The notes beneath the pieces were generated by a model. The model worked only from the letters and a program-made list of their open reading frames with translations, did no database searches and was not told the origin of the DNA. The translations under genes were made by a program, and so were the position numbers. Shown here one piece after another: positions 46,901 through 57,820 of a stretch of 64,000 bases of DNA (its first letter is position 1; each line of letters starts with the position of its first letter). Origin of the DNA: Ramazzottius varieornatus (Eukaryota; Tardigrada; Eutardigrada; Parachela; Ramazzottiidae); NCBI GenBank assembly GCA_001949185.1, contig BDGG01000002.1, positions 155,783 to 219,782 of the forward strand, given 5' to 3'.

Positions 46901-49685
46901 CTGGTATCTGGACGAGCTGAATGGTAAGGGAAGGATTGTCAATGACAGAGCGAGGGCCAAGACCCTGTGGCAGGTCATGTATGAACGAACGGCGACCAAG
47001 TGTCTTCATCAGTACCTCTACGGTACCTGCCGAACCTACGACTGCAACCACGGAACGCACAAGCGCGAGGATTACGTCTTGAGGTCAGTTTCTCCAACAG
47101 GTTCTGGTCTATGATCCCTTCTTTTGTTGATCGGTCCTCTTTTCTGTTTGTAGTGGCTCTGTGTTGGGCATTTGGCGACAGCTGGATGCCATGTTCGACA
47201 AAGGGACGAAACCCAGAATGCAGATTGTCCGAATCCTCTTCAAAGCACAGCGCGTCATTGGTGAGTTATCAGATATGTACTGCAGGTTAAGAAAACTCGT
47301 TCAGTTTTTCCGCTGTGGAAATATGATACTTGGTCATGGTTGTTTCACGTTTGTCTGAGGTATGGTATGGTTGGTTGTATGGTTTGTGTGACTGTAGTAG
47401 AGATGGGGTTCTGTTTGCCCGTTTGGAAACCTCATGATTTGCCACGTTTTCTACATACCGGATTGTGATGGATAAATAGCTTAGGTTCGGGTTTTCAATA
47501 GAGCTTGTCCGATTGACTGTTGCTGTTTGCAGGTGTTCAAGTTCCGCTAAAGAGTTTCCACGTCATCAACGAGGCCCTGGAAGAAGTGTTGGGCAAGGCT
47601 GTGGACGACACGGCGACCGCTCGCGAAGAGATGAACAAGGAAGAGGAGCGACAAGGCAGGACGGTGGGGGCGGTGGAACGCACTGCTCCGCGACAGTCCA
47701 TCCAGACGGCGCCCACCTCCATGATGGCCAGCCACCGCCGCCAGTCCAGCCAGCAGCAGCTGCTGCTGCTGACGCCCGATAGCACCAAGGCCCCAACAGG
47801 CGACCCCTCGGCGTCATCGGAGGAATCAGCCATGTCCGACTCGTCAGAAGCCACACCGCCACCCTCACCCAAGCACAAGATGAAAGTCCTGCCAGATGTT
47901 AAGCCCAAGCTGCAGGACCTCAAGCCGACGCTGAAAGAGCTGATAAGCCCTAAACCCAGCAGCAGCTGCACTTGGCAAGGTGAGACTTTGGAAAGGAGAA
48001 CATGTTTAATAACTGACAACTCGGCAAAATGATTTTCCCAGCGGCGCACTCTTGCAGCCGAGAACACGGACAGAGTGCGCCAACTTGGGAAAACGAGCAA
48101 ACTGGCCAAGCTAATCTTTCCTACGTGTGGCACTTTCTCAAGCTTACTGGCCCAAGGCGCGGACAACTGGGAAGGACGATTTTTCGTCGAGTTTGATCGT
48201 GTTGCCAAGTTGGCGCATGTTGACACTGTTACTGGCGGGTAGAGTGCGCCACTAGAAACGTGCGATTTTGTCAAAGTTGTTGAGCTTTGATAGTAAATAT
48301 GATGCAGTCTTTGGATATTTTCGGTTTCATTATTATTTTTCAGGCGGTAACATTGTGGAGAAGGAGCCGTTGCTGGTCGGTGGCGCCCGACAGGGTACAT
48401 CTTCGCACTCGTCGGCCAGTACATCGTCGTCCTCGGCCACCAAGAAGCTTCCGTTGGAGATCAGCCTGATCAGTGAAGACGACTCGGAGGCCGAGATTGC
48501 TGTCCCGTCGCGCCCCGTGCGGCGACCAGTGGTGAAGAAGGAGAACGCCGTGGTCAAGAAGGAAGACGGCGCTTCCATGCGCCAACCCATTACCATCGAC
48601 AGCTCCGATGAAGACGATGACATTCCCAGGAAGCCCGTCAACAAGACCAAGAAGGTGACTAAACTGTTGGACTCTAGCGACGACGACCAAGAGCAAGCCA
48701 AGAAGCCACCAGCCGTCAAGAAGGATGCCTCAGCCAGTAAAAAGGTGCGGAAACATACAGTCGCTAGTCTTGTAAGTCCTTCTTCCACGTCCTTTGCATC
48801 CACTTCTGGCTTCGGGTCTTCCCTGACCAACTCTTCGGGCGAAAAGAAGATGAGAATTCTCACTCAACCGAAGCTACAGTTTAAACCACTCAAGGTGATT
48901 AAGATTTCAAATTAAGTTTTTCCCCAAGGTTTCTCACGTTGTAAGACGTGGGAAAATCATGATTTAACGCCTTGTTTTATGGCTGACCTTGTGGTGTGTT
49001 TCATGCTTGTGCATGGTGCGTAGCGAGGTGCACGCATGGTTTAACGGGTTGATTTTCGTTTGGGTTTTGTAGTGTCCATGCTTTGACATTGTATGGTGGC
49101 CTGGTGGAAAGCATGGTGTTTCGGCCGTCGTCTTACACGGGGTGCATGGAAATAGTTGACAGTCATTTTTCTTTCTTTATCTTGTAGATGGCGGATGCAA
49201 GTTCTTCAAGGTCGTCTTGGGCTAGTCCGCTGAAGTTAAAGAAGGAACCCAGTCTACGAGCATCCATGTATCGGCCGTTGGCCAACAAAGCTTCCACTGC
49301 CGCCGCCGAAGTGGTGACGCTGGACGATTCGGAAGCCGAAGAGGAAGGCCGAGTCTTTGGCAAGGAAACGCCGGTCAAGCCAAAGATGGCAGGTTTCAAG
49401 AAGGAAATGTCCAGTTCGTCGCAAGGCTCCCCCTTGAAGACGCTCAATACCGATCTGCAAAACAAGAAACCACCCACTGAGAAGGTAAGGTATCGTGACC
49501 GAACATGATGTGAATCAGATGAAGCCAACTTGCGTTTCTGAATTTATTTATTTGCCTAGGCGTTGACGCTGGCTGACGATACGGACGAGATGGCCAGCGA
49601 TGACGATGGAGATGTGGACATGGAGGGAGACATAGCCGTCATTTCGCGCGGAATGAAGCGTCTGCGCAGCGCCGATGGTCTGTGA
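40946..49685 (+). CDS. SBNO: Strawberry notch (SBNO-type helicase-like regulator)
   Basis: I read 22 coding exons: 40946-41182, 41475-41722, 42084-42428, 42516-42763, 42840-42945, 43202-43355, 43436-43509, 43582-43690, 43791-43897, 44176-44366, 44430-44584, 44664-44795, 45288-45713, 45939-46011, 46142-46248, 46327-46545, 46785-47083, 47154-47260, 47533-47979, 48344-48771, 49188-49484, 49560-49685. All phases agree; 1544 residues. Helicase motifs: [14 protein letters not shown] (I), FDESHKAKN (II), ASATGATEP (III), [33 protein letters not shown] (VI). The C-terminal domain has IYRPNTGR and SGSVLGIW. After about residue 1150 an SBNO-untypical Ser/Glu/Lys-rich tail follows. SBNO proteins are nuclear co-regulators in Notch and EGFR signalling. 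Exon 20 could instead run on to a stop at 48913-48915, giving a shorter isoform. Confidence 0.95.
42965..43107. repeat. Dispersed hairpin repeat, two copies (SBNO intron 5)
   Basis: Copies about 42965-43026 (decayed left arm) and 43041-43107. Confidence 0.75.
43976..44092. repeat. Dispersed hairpin repeat, one partial and one full copy (SBNO intron 9)
   Basis: A left arm at 43976 with GGCCAGC loop remnant, and a fuller copy 44029-44092. Confidence 0.65.
45057..45192. repeat. Dispersed hairpin repeat, two copies (SBNO intron 12)
   Basis: Copies about 45057-45118 and 45130-45192, 73 bases apart. Confidence 0.75.
45742..45882. repeat. Dispersed hairpin repeat, two copies (SBNO intron 13)
   Basis: Copies about 45742-45804 and 45821-45882, 79 bases apart. 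Confidence 0.75.
48032..48260. repeat. Dispersed hairpin repeat, three copies (SBNO intron 19)
   Basis: Copies about 48032-48096, 48116-48180 and 48201-48260, period 84-85. Confidence 0.75.
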
Positions 49686-50127
49686 GGGCAGACAAGACTT
49701 ATTCTGTAGTAGACTAAAATTGGTGTAGCGGACTTTGTGCCCGATAGTTTGATGATCTTTCTTGACGATGGTAGCTTTTGTATTTGGACGGAGCCAAAAG
49801 ACCCGTGGGTGTTGTTGTTGTTGTTGTCGGGCTTAGCCGTCCAGATCTTCTCCAATGGGCTGTGATCGCCCTCCTTTCACTAAGGTTCCTTCAAACTGCC
49901 ACACTCTCGCTATGCTGTCGTTTAGCTTTAATACTGCTCTTGCTTTTCTTCGATCAGATCACCAAAGAAAGATGTCGCTTTGTACTTCTCGCTCACCTTT
50001 TTACCTGTTGTCGTATCTTGCGGTGTATTCTAGTGAGCTCTTTTTGAGCTGGTTGACGGGTTTCCCCCTTCTTTTGTGACTATTCCTTACAGTGAAGATT
50101 TTGCCTTCATTAAGAACCGTTTTTGTC

Positions 50128-50133
50128 AATAAA
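50128..50133 (+). promoter_or_regulatory. Likely polyadenylation signal of strawberry notch
   Basis: AATAAA about 440 bases past the SBNO stop and just before the hairpin array. Confidence 0.5.
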
Positions 50134-50177
50134 TTTAACATGAAAAACAGGGTAGTCAGATAGAACTCAACTAGATT

Positions 50178-50394
50178 GTTTCTCCAAGTGGCGGACGTTT
50201 CCAGCCAGTAGCACGGGAAACCTGCGCCACTGGAGAAGACAGTTAAACCTTGCGGCAGTTGGCGCAAGACTCTAGCCTACAACAGCAAGAAAGTGCGCCA
50301 TTCGGGGAAAACAATCAAACTCGACGAGCTTCTTTTCCCAAAGGGGCGCACGGTTCCTGGCATTGACAGCGACAATGTTCGCCACTGGGGAAGC
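50178..50394. repeat. Dispersed hairpin repeat, three tandem copies
   Basis: Copies about 50178-50240, 50254-50312 and 50331-50394, period 76-77. Confidence 0.8.
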
Positions 50395-50852
50395 CATCTG
50401 TTCGACTTTGTTTGCTCAGCCGTGAAACAGTCAGCCTTCTGTCGAATTGTTCCGTTCGCGTGATATTTCCTGCGTTTCCACATTGACAAGGCATATTTCA
50501 ACATGGAGGCTGGAGTACCGCAATGTCGCGTGACGAAAGATGAAGGTCGAAACGTGCTCGAGAGTCCTCGAAACTTCCTATAATCGCTCAAAGTTATGCC
50601 GACAGGACGAAAATATTGGCCAACTGCTCTTAAATGTTGCGCCTGCCGGAGGAAAAAACCGGTTGAAGTGGGGCGTAATGACGCTGGGTCAGCTCTGCAT
50701 GCCTGGATGAGGGCATCCTTCACAGAAAAAAACACACCATCAGGAAGGCCTTAAAAAAGCGTGTAAAATCATCGGGGCTACTTGGCGGTCGGTTTCTTTG
50801 GGAGGTTGTTTTGTCGGAAATCGGTCGAGAATCCGCTCGGTTTACTTGTAAA

Positions 50853-53278
50853 ATGGCAAAGTTCTTGGTTCCTTTGGCGTTAGTGCTGGCCGTCTTGGCG
50901 GCTGTTGGCTCGTAAGTACTATGAGCGCTGGAGAGAAAAAGGCTGAATTCCGATGTTCTGTGGTTGCAGAGCCAAGAAGGGTTTCAAGGCGCCCCCCAAC
51001 GGAGCCAAGCCGTTGTCCGACAAGGAGATTGACTCGCATCCCAAGCAGAAGCCTGGTGGCAAGACGCACCGAGCTGTCGTGCCGGTGGCTTTCGATGCCC
51101 GCAAGGTCTGGCCCAACTGCAAGAGCATCAGCACCATCCGCGACCAGGGTCAATGCGGTACTTGCTGGGTAAGCTTGCGACCCACAGCTCTAGCCTAAGT
51201 TTTTCATCGGTTAATAAAAGCTGGCCTTGACTGTCGTTTGCTAAGCCTAAAAATTTGAAGCGGGGCATTTCGTCTGATAAGCATGTCTGGTCCGACGTAT
51301 ACCAGGATAATTTCTTATACGGTTTCGTTGGTTGCTTTTTAGGCTGTTTCAGCTGCCAGTGTGTTGTCCGATCGACTGTGCATTGCTTCCGGGCAAACCA
51401 TCAACGTTATGATCTCGGCCAGCCAGACGGCCGGATGCTCCGTCGCCGGACAGTCCCCCGACGCCAAGTGCGTAAAGTCCTTTGTGCATGTGTGCCTGAT
51501 GCTTGTCCTCTTTCAGAAAATATTGAGATGACGGTTGTTTCCATTGCAGCTGCCAAGCCGGAGGAGATGCCTCCAGTGCCTACAAGTACGCTGCCATCAA
51601 CGGTCTGCCCACGGGTGGTGCATATGGCAGCAACCAGGGCTGCGTACCCTACAACGTCCCCTCCGACAAAGCTGTCCCACAAACGTGCGCTACCAAGTGC
51701 ACCAACCCCACTTACACCACTCCCCTGCCTCAGGACCTTAAGCTTGGTAAGAGGGCAATTTCCTTTGCTCCGTTGACGTTTAACCTCAATGTGGGGGCAT
51801 CTCTGTAGTGGATAGCTACTGGATCAACTATCAAAAGGGAGGCAAACAAGCCCAGATGACCCAAGTGCAGATCGACGCCGTCGTTTCCCAAATTCAGCAA
51901 GACATTATGGCTAACGGCCCTCTGACCGCCACCATGGAGGTGTACGACGACTTCCAAGACTGGGATGCCACGCAGGGTGTCTATACCGGACCCAAGGCTG
52001 GAGCCGCGGACTTGGGTGGCCACGCTATCGTCATCATCGGTTGGGACCGCACACCGGCCGGCGTCCCCTACTGGCTCATCCGAAACTCCTGGAGTAGGCT
52101 CACTCTCATTAAGAAGCTCTGCTATTTCCATATTTACTGAAAGTCTCCATGCTTACTTGTCTACAGGCGACCAAGCTGGGGAGAAAGGCATTTTCTGGCT
52201 TGCTTTGGGCAAGAATACGGTCGGCATTGAAACTACCATCTCGGCTCCCATCGTCAAGATGCCCAACCCCTGTCTGACATCGTCCTTCTGTGACCAGCCC
52301 ATCGACCAGGCCATGTCTATCGACGCCAAGAACCCTACTGCTCCCATCTTCCTCTTCCAAGGTACCTTTCCCTTTCGCAGCGCTTTCTCCAGATTGGTCT
52401 CTCTAAACCGACCTGCTTCCTCTGTAGGCAACTGCTCACTTCAGGTCACGGTCAAGCCCGACGGCAAGATGACGCCTGTTTCACCGGCGGCACCCATTGG
52501 CAAGTCCATCATCGGAGCGCCACCTGGACCGATCACCTCCTACATGATCAACGCTGACAAACTGTGGATGATCAACGTAAGGCCCCGCTAGCCTGTCAAC
52601 CTCGGGTAGCGCACGTCATCAGCATTGGACATTGAGAACGTGCGCCACTTGGGTTGACAATTGTCTCCAGCTTGTTTGCGGCGATCGGCGTTGAAGAAGC
52701 TCAAGGTGTTCTGCACTTGTAGCCTGCTGGCGAAGCTGCTTCGGGTTGCTCGGTGCCCACCGGTGCGACCAAGGTCTTGTGTACTGCGCGTGGCACTGCC
52801 TCAGGCGGCTCGTCGGCCCAATCCACTTTCTACAAGTCTGGCGTCATGAACAAGTGGAGCTATGGTAAGGTCCAGATGACACACAAAAGTGGCGCCGACG
52901 ATGCTGTGCCAGTTGGCCTTCAAGACCTTCTGTGGTTGTAGTCCCTCAGTACACATCGTGGCTGTTCGACCAGACGAACAAAGGTACCAACGCCAACACC
53001 CTGCTGACCGACAACTTTGCCTCCGTTAACGCCCTGCAGAACGTTGATGGCACCAAGATGGTTGTCTTTGGCAAAGACAAGGCCGGAAAGGCCGCCGCCG
53101 GAGTCCTGACTTACCCTACCAGTGCCACTTCCGGATTCACGGTGCGTACTAAGACATAGATCAATGCCATCCGGACACAATGTGAGCTCTAAACTTGCCT
53201 TTCTCTTAGTGGGCAACCAAGCCGGGACCAACCAGCGCCCTCCTCAGTTGCGCTACTGCCGCTCCTGGCCGTCGATAA
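50853..53278 (+). CDS. Cathepsin-B-like secreted cysteine protease with C-terminal extension
   Basis: Ten exons: 50853-50911, 50970-51168, 51343-51467, 51550-51746, 51809-52093, 52167-52361, 52428-52576, 52723-52864, 52942-53141, 53210-53278; 539 residues. The signal peptide is [20 protein letters not shown]. Active-site Cys lies in [13 protein letters not shown], His in [10 protein letters not shown], Asn in RNSWS: the complete papain-type triad. [11 protein letters not shown] is the cathepsin-B-like disulfide region. The propeptide is only about 45 residues, without a full I29 or Propeptide_C1 helix set. About 230 residues follow the catalytic domain, with paired cysteines ([20 protein letters not shown]) and no recognised family. 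It is probably a lysosomal or digestive enzyme. Gene order and a decayed copy next door show tandem duplication. Confidence 0.85.
52594..52662. repeat. Dispersed hairpin repeat, one copy (protease intron 7)
   Basis: Left arm GGGTAGCGCACG, right arm CGTGCGCCACTTGGG. Confidence 0.75.
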
Positions 53279-53876
53279 GCTTCTTGGAGCCAGGCGCCCT
53301 CACTTCCTCGCCATGTCTCATAGCACATCCTTTTCTGCTGTAGTTGACCATACGGACATACAGTAGAATACTGTACTGTACAATGCAAAACGCTTCAGTA
53401 TCATACTGTCGCATCTCGGAGGCATCTGACATTTCAACCCGAACAACCTTACGTATTCTCCTGCTTCTCCCTGCCATCAACATCATGCATGTACGGTTAT
53501 AAAAAAAACCCCGTTTGAAAGTGGGGGAAACGGCAAAACTTTAGCGGTCGTTTGTGGTCTGGCCAGTGTGAGGCCTTGTCGCGGAGCAGCGTCCTTATCG
53601 GCTTTTCTTCGGCATCAAAACTTCCCCTTGCCTAAGTTGCATCGTGTCGCAATGTCATAGGCTATAAAACGAAGGTGTGCTAAAGGTCCTTTCCGATCTC
53701 GAACGTAGTAGACTGTAGAAGGTGTCACCCATTTACCAAGGTCACAGTTGGCAGACATTTCGGCATAGGCGTCAGGAGACCCGTTCCTCGGGCCCCGTGA
53801 CTTGCTGTCTTGTCCCCTGGAAGCTGATTGGACCTACATGTATTGTACTTGGCGTTTGACCAGCCTTTGTTTTGCA
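53279..53876. other. Spacer between protease gene and its pseudogene copy
   Basis: No exon 1 (signal peptide) of the second copy is recognisable. Contains CATACAGTAG/TACTGTACTG-type short inverted motifs near 53350-53380 of unknown meaning. Confidence 0.4.
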
Positions 53877-54700
53877 GAGGCAGAAAGGGCTTCAAGGCCC
53901 CGTTGAACGGATTCAGGCCAATTGTCCCAAGCAGAAGCCTGGTGGCGAAAGGCAACGAGGCGCCAGCCCGCGGGCTTTCGCTGCCCGCAAGGTCTGGCCC
54001 AACTGCCAGAGCATCAGCACCATCTGTGATCAAGGTCAATGCGGTACTTGCTGGGTAAGCTTACGACTCTGCTCTTGCGAAAGCTCTCTTGGGCCCACTT
54101 GGCATAAAGTGCTGCTGGTTTGCAGGCAGTGTCGTCCGCTGGTGTCATTTCCATCGACTGGGCGTCATCTCTGGCCCAACCGTTAACGTCATGACCTCGG
54201 CCAGCCGGACTGCCGGCTGCTCCTTTCTCGGACAGTCCGCCGACGCCAAGTTCGAAGCGATCAGCTTCGAACCTTTCGGAGCCAGTCTTCCCTCAGTAGC
54301 TTCCCTCTGTCATTTCAGCTGCCCTGACGGAGGGCACCCAGCCGGGGCTTACAGGTCCGCTGCCCCCATCGGTTTTCCAAGCGGTGGAAAGTACAACAGC
54401 AGCGTCGGCTGCGTCCCCTACAACGTCTTTCCCTTTTCGGCCAAACTGTCCCGCAGACATACGCCACTCACTATAGCGAACCCAAATATACCACTACCTT
54501 GGCCCAAGACTTGAAAGTCAGTCAAGAACACCATTTTCCCTCTATATTAACGGCCTCTTCCTTTTGAATTGTAATGACTTGTTGCAGCTGAGAGCCACTG
54601 GATAAATTATCAGAAGTGGGGATACTGATGAATCAGTCGCAGATTGACGCGGTGGTCTCCCATATTCAGCAAAATACTCTTGCAACGAGAAGGGCGTCCT
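53877..54700 (+). pseudogene. Cathepsin-B-like pseudogene (tandem duplicate)
   Basis: Blocks match exons 2 to 5 of the preceding gene in order. Exon 2 copy (53877-54054) carries KPGGERQ and [20 protein letters not shown] and ends GTCWG at a retained GT; it has an internal deletion and frameshift. An exon 3 copy follows TTTGCAG (about 54126-54250), with ASSLAQPLT-type decay. The exon 4 copy has GGHPAGAYRS and GCVPYNV. The exon 5 copy has ESHWINYQ followed by a broken frame and SQIDAVVSHIQQN, where similarity stops. The His- and Asn-bearing part is missing, so no active enzyme is possible. Confidence 0.88.
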
Positions 54701-55390
54701 AATTTTTCACTCATGTCGGCCTTCGCAAACTTTATTACCCACTGACAATTTTCACAATTCTTCGACCTGAAAGGAATTCTACTCTGGATAAGAGATGCTC
54801 CGTTTTTGAAGATGGCGCGATAGCCAATGGCTAATTTTTGATCAGATCGGCGTGCTGGCAGCTGACACAAGGAAGCCATGGTCTTCGTTCGACGGAAAGG
54901 ACATCTGAAGGGAAAAATTCGGCGACGAAATACCACGAAGACTGTATTGTGAGGGGATTCCCTACGAGGTAAAGGACATGGAGTTTTCCAGTGAGAATTT
55001 CGGACATGAAAATCTCCAGGTTGTTTTAACGTAGCTGCTGGTCAGATTGCGTCGTACGGTAAGTCAGTCAATAGAGAAAGTCTTTCTGATCATAACCAAG
55101 CCGTCTTCCGAGTCATTTGATGGTGCAAAGGTGAGAAAGGAAGGTCTGCAGGAGACAGGGTAAAATCCAATGTTAAAGAGCCTAGACAAGAAATAAAACG
55201 TAGGCCTGTGTAGTCTTTTACGGAGACTTACGCCAAGACGTCACACCTCCGTTCTGGTCGACTCCTAAGATAACATAAGTGACTAATGGATGCTCTACAA
55301 AGCCTCTGACGCATTTCCGACGCATGTAGAGCATGTCGATTCCATTCAGCAAGGCCAAATTTCACAAAAGATTATCTCGTTAGTCTCTCC
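54701..55390. other. Intergenic, nothing recognised
   Basis: Similarity to the protease ends near 54700 and the transposase remnant starts at 55391. No gene or clear TIR is seen between. Confidence 0.4.
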
Positions 55391-56640
55391 ATGTTATCGA
55401 TGATGGCTACGACAAGTAAGGTTCAAAGTAAGCTCAAAACTGCGGCTCAGGTTCATAAGGAGCCGATGTTCAAGGCGACGAAGGAGGAAGGAATCAGGCA
55501 GCATGCTACCGCGAAGAAGTTTGGCGTTTCCAGAGTCACAATGCGTAACCGGATGGTGCATCCTAATCCAAGTCCACACGGTGGCAAAGCGAAACTTCCC
55601 GATTGGGCCGAGAATTCCATCGCCGACTTCTTGGTGAATTTGAGTTTTTACCTCTAGGTGATCTGTGGGAATCAGGGAATAGTGATGTAACGGAGAGCTT
55701 GGTTTTATGGAAAAAGAAGTACAACTGAATGTTTGCATTGCACCGACTATTCGTTACCGTACCACAGATCTTAGCTGCGGTTGCACATTCCAGTCTGTAA
55801 GACGTCACGTGACAAAACAGTCAGATATTATGGTGCCACCCTACACCGCAGTTTGGAAATTTCCATGTCCGAAGTTTCCACTGGAAACTCCGAAGTTGCG
55901 AGAATATGGATTGGGGAGAAGTTAACTAGAATTCTTCAGTAACACCAGAACGCAGACATTTTCAACTGCGACGAACCTGGAAGCTGTTGTCGCTCTACGC
56001 CTGGGGAGACTCTTCTGAAGGTCGGAAACCGGACGAAAGGCGGGAAGCCTTATTAGAACGGATATCGGTCATGTTTCGCTGCTCTGCGAGTGGGGAAAAG
56101 CCTCCTCCACTCACCAATAATCGATCGAACACGCCGCGTGCTGTTGCGAAGCGAAGCTGGACTTTGAAAGAGCAGGCTTCTCCAGAGCGAGCAAACATCA
56201 AAGCGTGGATAACGCAGACTCTTTTCACTCCTTGGCTGGATGAACGAGAATGTACAAAACAGACGCGTAGATTCTGCTCCTGTTAGACAGCGCGTCCGGT
56301 CACTAGGCCGCTAGTCTCTCACATGTGAAGCTCGTTTTCTTGCCTCCAAAACAAACTGGCAGAATCGTTCAGGGCATCATCGAGGCTTTCCAGCCACACA
56401 AAAGCGCTGCTAGAACAGAGCATCGCCGAGAAAACAGAAAAAACTTCCTTTCCCCCGAAGAATATGGCAAGTCCCTGACAGCTATGCATTTGGTCAAGTA
56501 GATCATGAAGGCATGGTCAGAAGTTGACGCTTCAACTATTCGAAACCGCTCTCGCAAAGATGATTCCACGTTGTATTTCTTCAAATTGAACTTCTGTATC
56601 AAATTGTACATGAATTCTGCCGAAGACAGATGATTAGCCA
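55391..56640 (+). pseudogene. pogo/Tigger-type transposase remnant
   Basis: The first block (55391-55657) encodes a Psq-type helix-turn-helix: ATAKKFGVSRVTMRNR. A catalytic block at about 55953 reads ADIFNCDEPG (family ...NxDETG), followed in a second frame by RISVMFRCSASGEKPPPLTN, and later by FLPPKQTGRIVQGIIEAF, FLSPEEYGKSL and MKAWSEVDASTIRN, all typical of the Tigger/jerky C-terminal region. At least three frame changes and stops separate them. It differs from the minus-strand pogo element at 16701-18303 and no TIRs were found. Confidence 0.75.
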
Positions 56641-57370
56641 GAAGAACGAGCCATGTTTTGATGCTAAAAACGAGACCAAAAGAACGCATTGTATCATCGA
56701 TGTCCTCCTACCGTTTTTGCGGCAGGAGGAGGAAGAGGGAGCAGAGAGAATCGATTTCGAACCGCACTTGGTTCTTCTCATAACTTATTACTGGACAATC
56801 CTAATTTTCTCATTCTTCCACATTAGCTGGATGTTTCTTCTGCAGTAGCTGGAGTAGCTGGATGTTTCTTCTGCAAATGTTCCTTTCGATTAAATTTCTC
56901 CAGACCGATACTGATTCCAGTACTGGAGCGAAGTACACATGAATCCAGTGTTTCATTCAACGGCGCTGTCTGTTCTCTTTCCCGCCTTCCCCAGTTAGCT
57001 AACCGAGGCCAAAGAGTTTCACGGCCTGTCCCCTGTAGAGTGGCATTGCAGAATTTCTCGCCTTGCGTGTACCCTTTACTATAACTGGGCAATCGGTCCA
57101 TAGCTAGCGGAAGCTCTTCCACATGATGAAACGCCGATGTGTGTGTAATCACCCTCGCCGCATTGGCGACGGACTATGGACCGTTTATGCCGATCGAGGA
57201 CGAGGACGCCACCATCGTCAGACATCAAAGTCCGTCGCGTCAACGTCCAACACAATGTCTAGATCTCCACCAGCAACGATGCAATCATATTGGGAGTTTC
57301 ACCAGCTGATTACAGTAAGGCAGATCCAATTTATGCAAGAACTATACCGACCTGGCCTTCAAAACTTCAG
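56641..57370. other. Intergenic, nothing recognised
   Basis: A direct duplication AGCTGGATGTTTCTTCTGCA occurs at about 56825 and 56853. No gene is supported. Confidence 0.4.
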
Positions 57371-57375
57371 CATTC

Positions 57376-57480
57376 CCCTGTACTGAGCCAGCTGACACAT
57401 GTGGTTATTTTACTGGCCGTATGCATGTTTTGTTTTGGACAAGAAGAAGTCAACAACCCCGGGCCCAGGCCAGCAAGGCT
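57376..57480 (+). mobile_element. CR1/L2-type retrotransposon 5' remnant with 2A-like motif
   Basis: A hydrophobic run THVVILLAVCMFCFG is followed directly by QEEVNNPGPRP. Many CR1-like non-LTR retrotransposons of marine invertebrates start their second ORF with a hydrophobic segment and a 2A-like sequence ending NPGP. The usual D-x-E-x-NPGP is altered to E-E-V-N-NPGP. No reverse transcriptase follows, so only a fragment remains. Confidence 0.4.
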
Positions 57481-57820
57481 CATAGCTTTGCTGCCCAATT
57501 CCAAACTTGAGTTTGCGGTCCGTGTGCATGCGATAAATGTTCGTCAAGAACTGCATTTCATCCCGGTGATGTCACTTCCTTTTCGTAACGTTCGTTCAAA
57601 GCCACCTTGCTTTGCGGGGCTATTTGTGCTTTGTGTTGGACGATCGGGTTGACCAACGCAGCTTCGTCCCAAGCCAGTAGCGCCAGCGCTAGGGAAGAAT
57701 CCTATCAGCAGCCAGCCAGGCAAAGCTTCGTGTCGACTGCCTTGCCGCTATCGATGTTGCCGCCCCAAAAGCTGAAGGCTAACTGCAGCTCGTAGCCCGG
57801 AGGGAAAGAGCGGCAAGGCC

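Larger units (their letters stand above)
49686..50852. other. Intergenic between strawberry notch and cathepsin-like gene
   Basis: Holds the SBNO 3' UTR, a three-copy hairpin array and the protease promoter. A 152-codon minus-strand frame (50277-50735) overlaps the hairpins and is not believed to be a gene. Confidence 0.5.

Noticed and set aside
50277-50735. 152-codon minus-strand ORF
   Set aside because: Overlaps three hairpin repeat copies (PEWRTF, PQWRTL peptides come from their arms).
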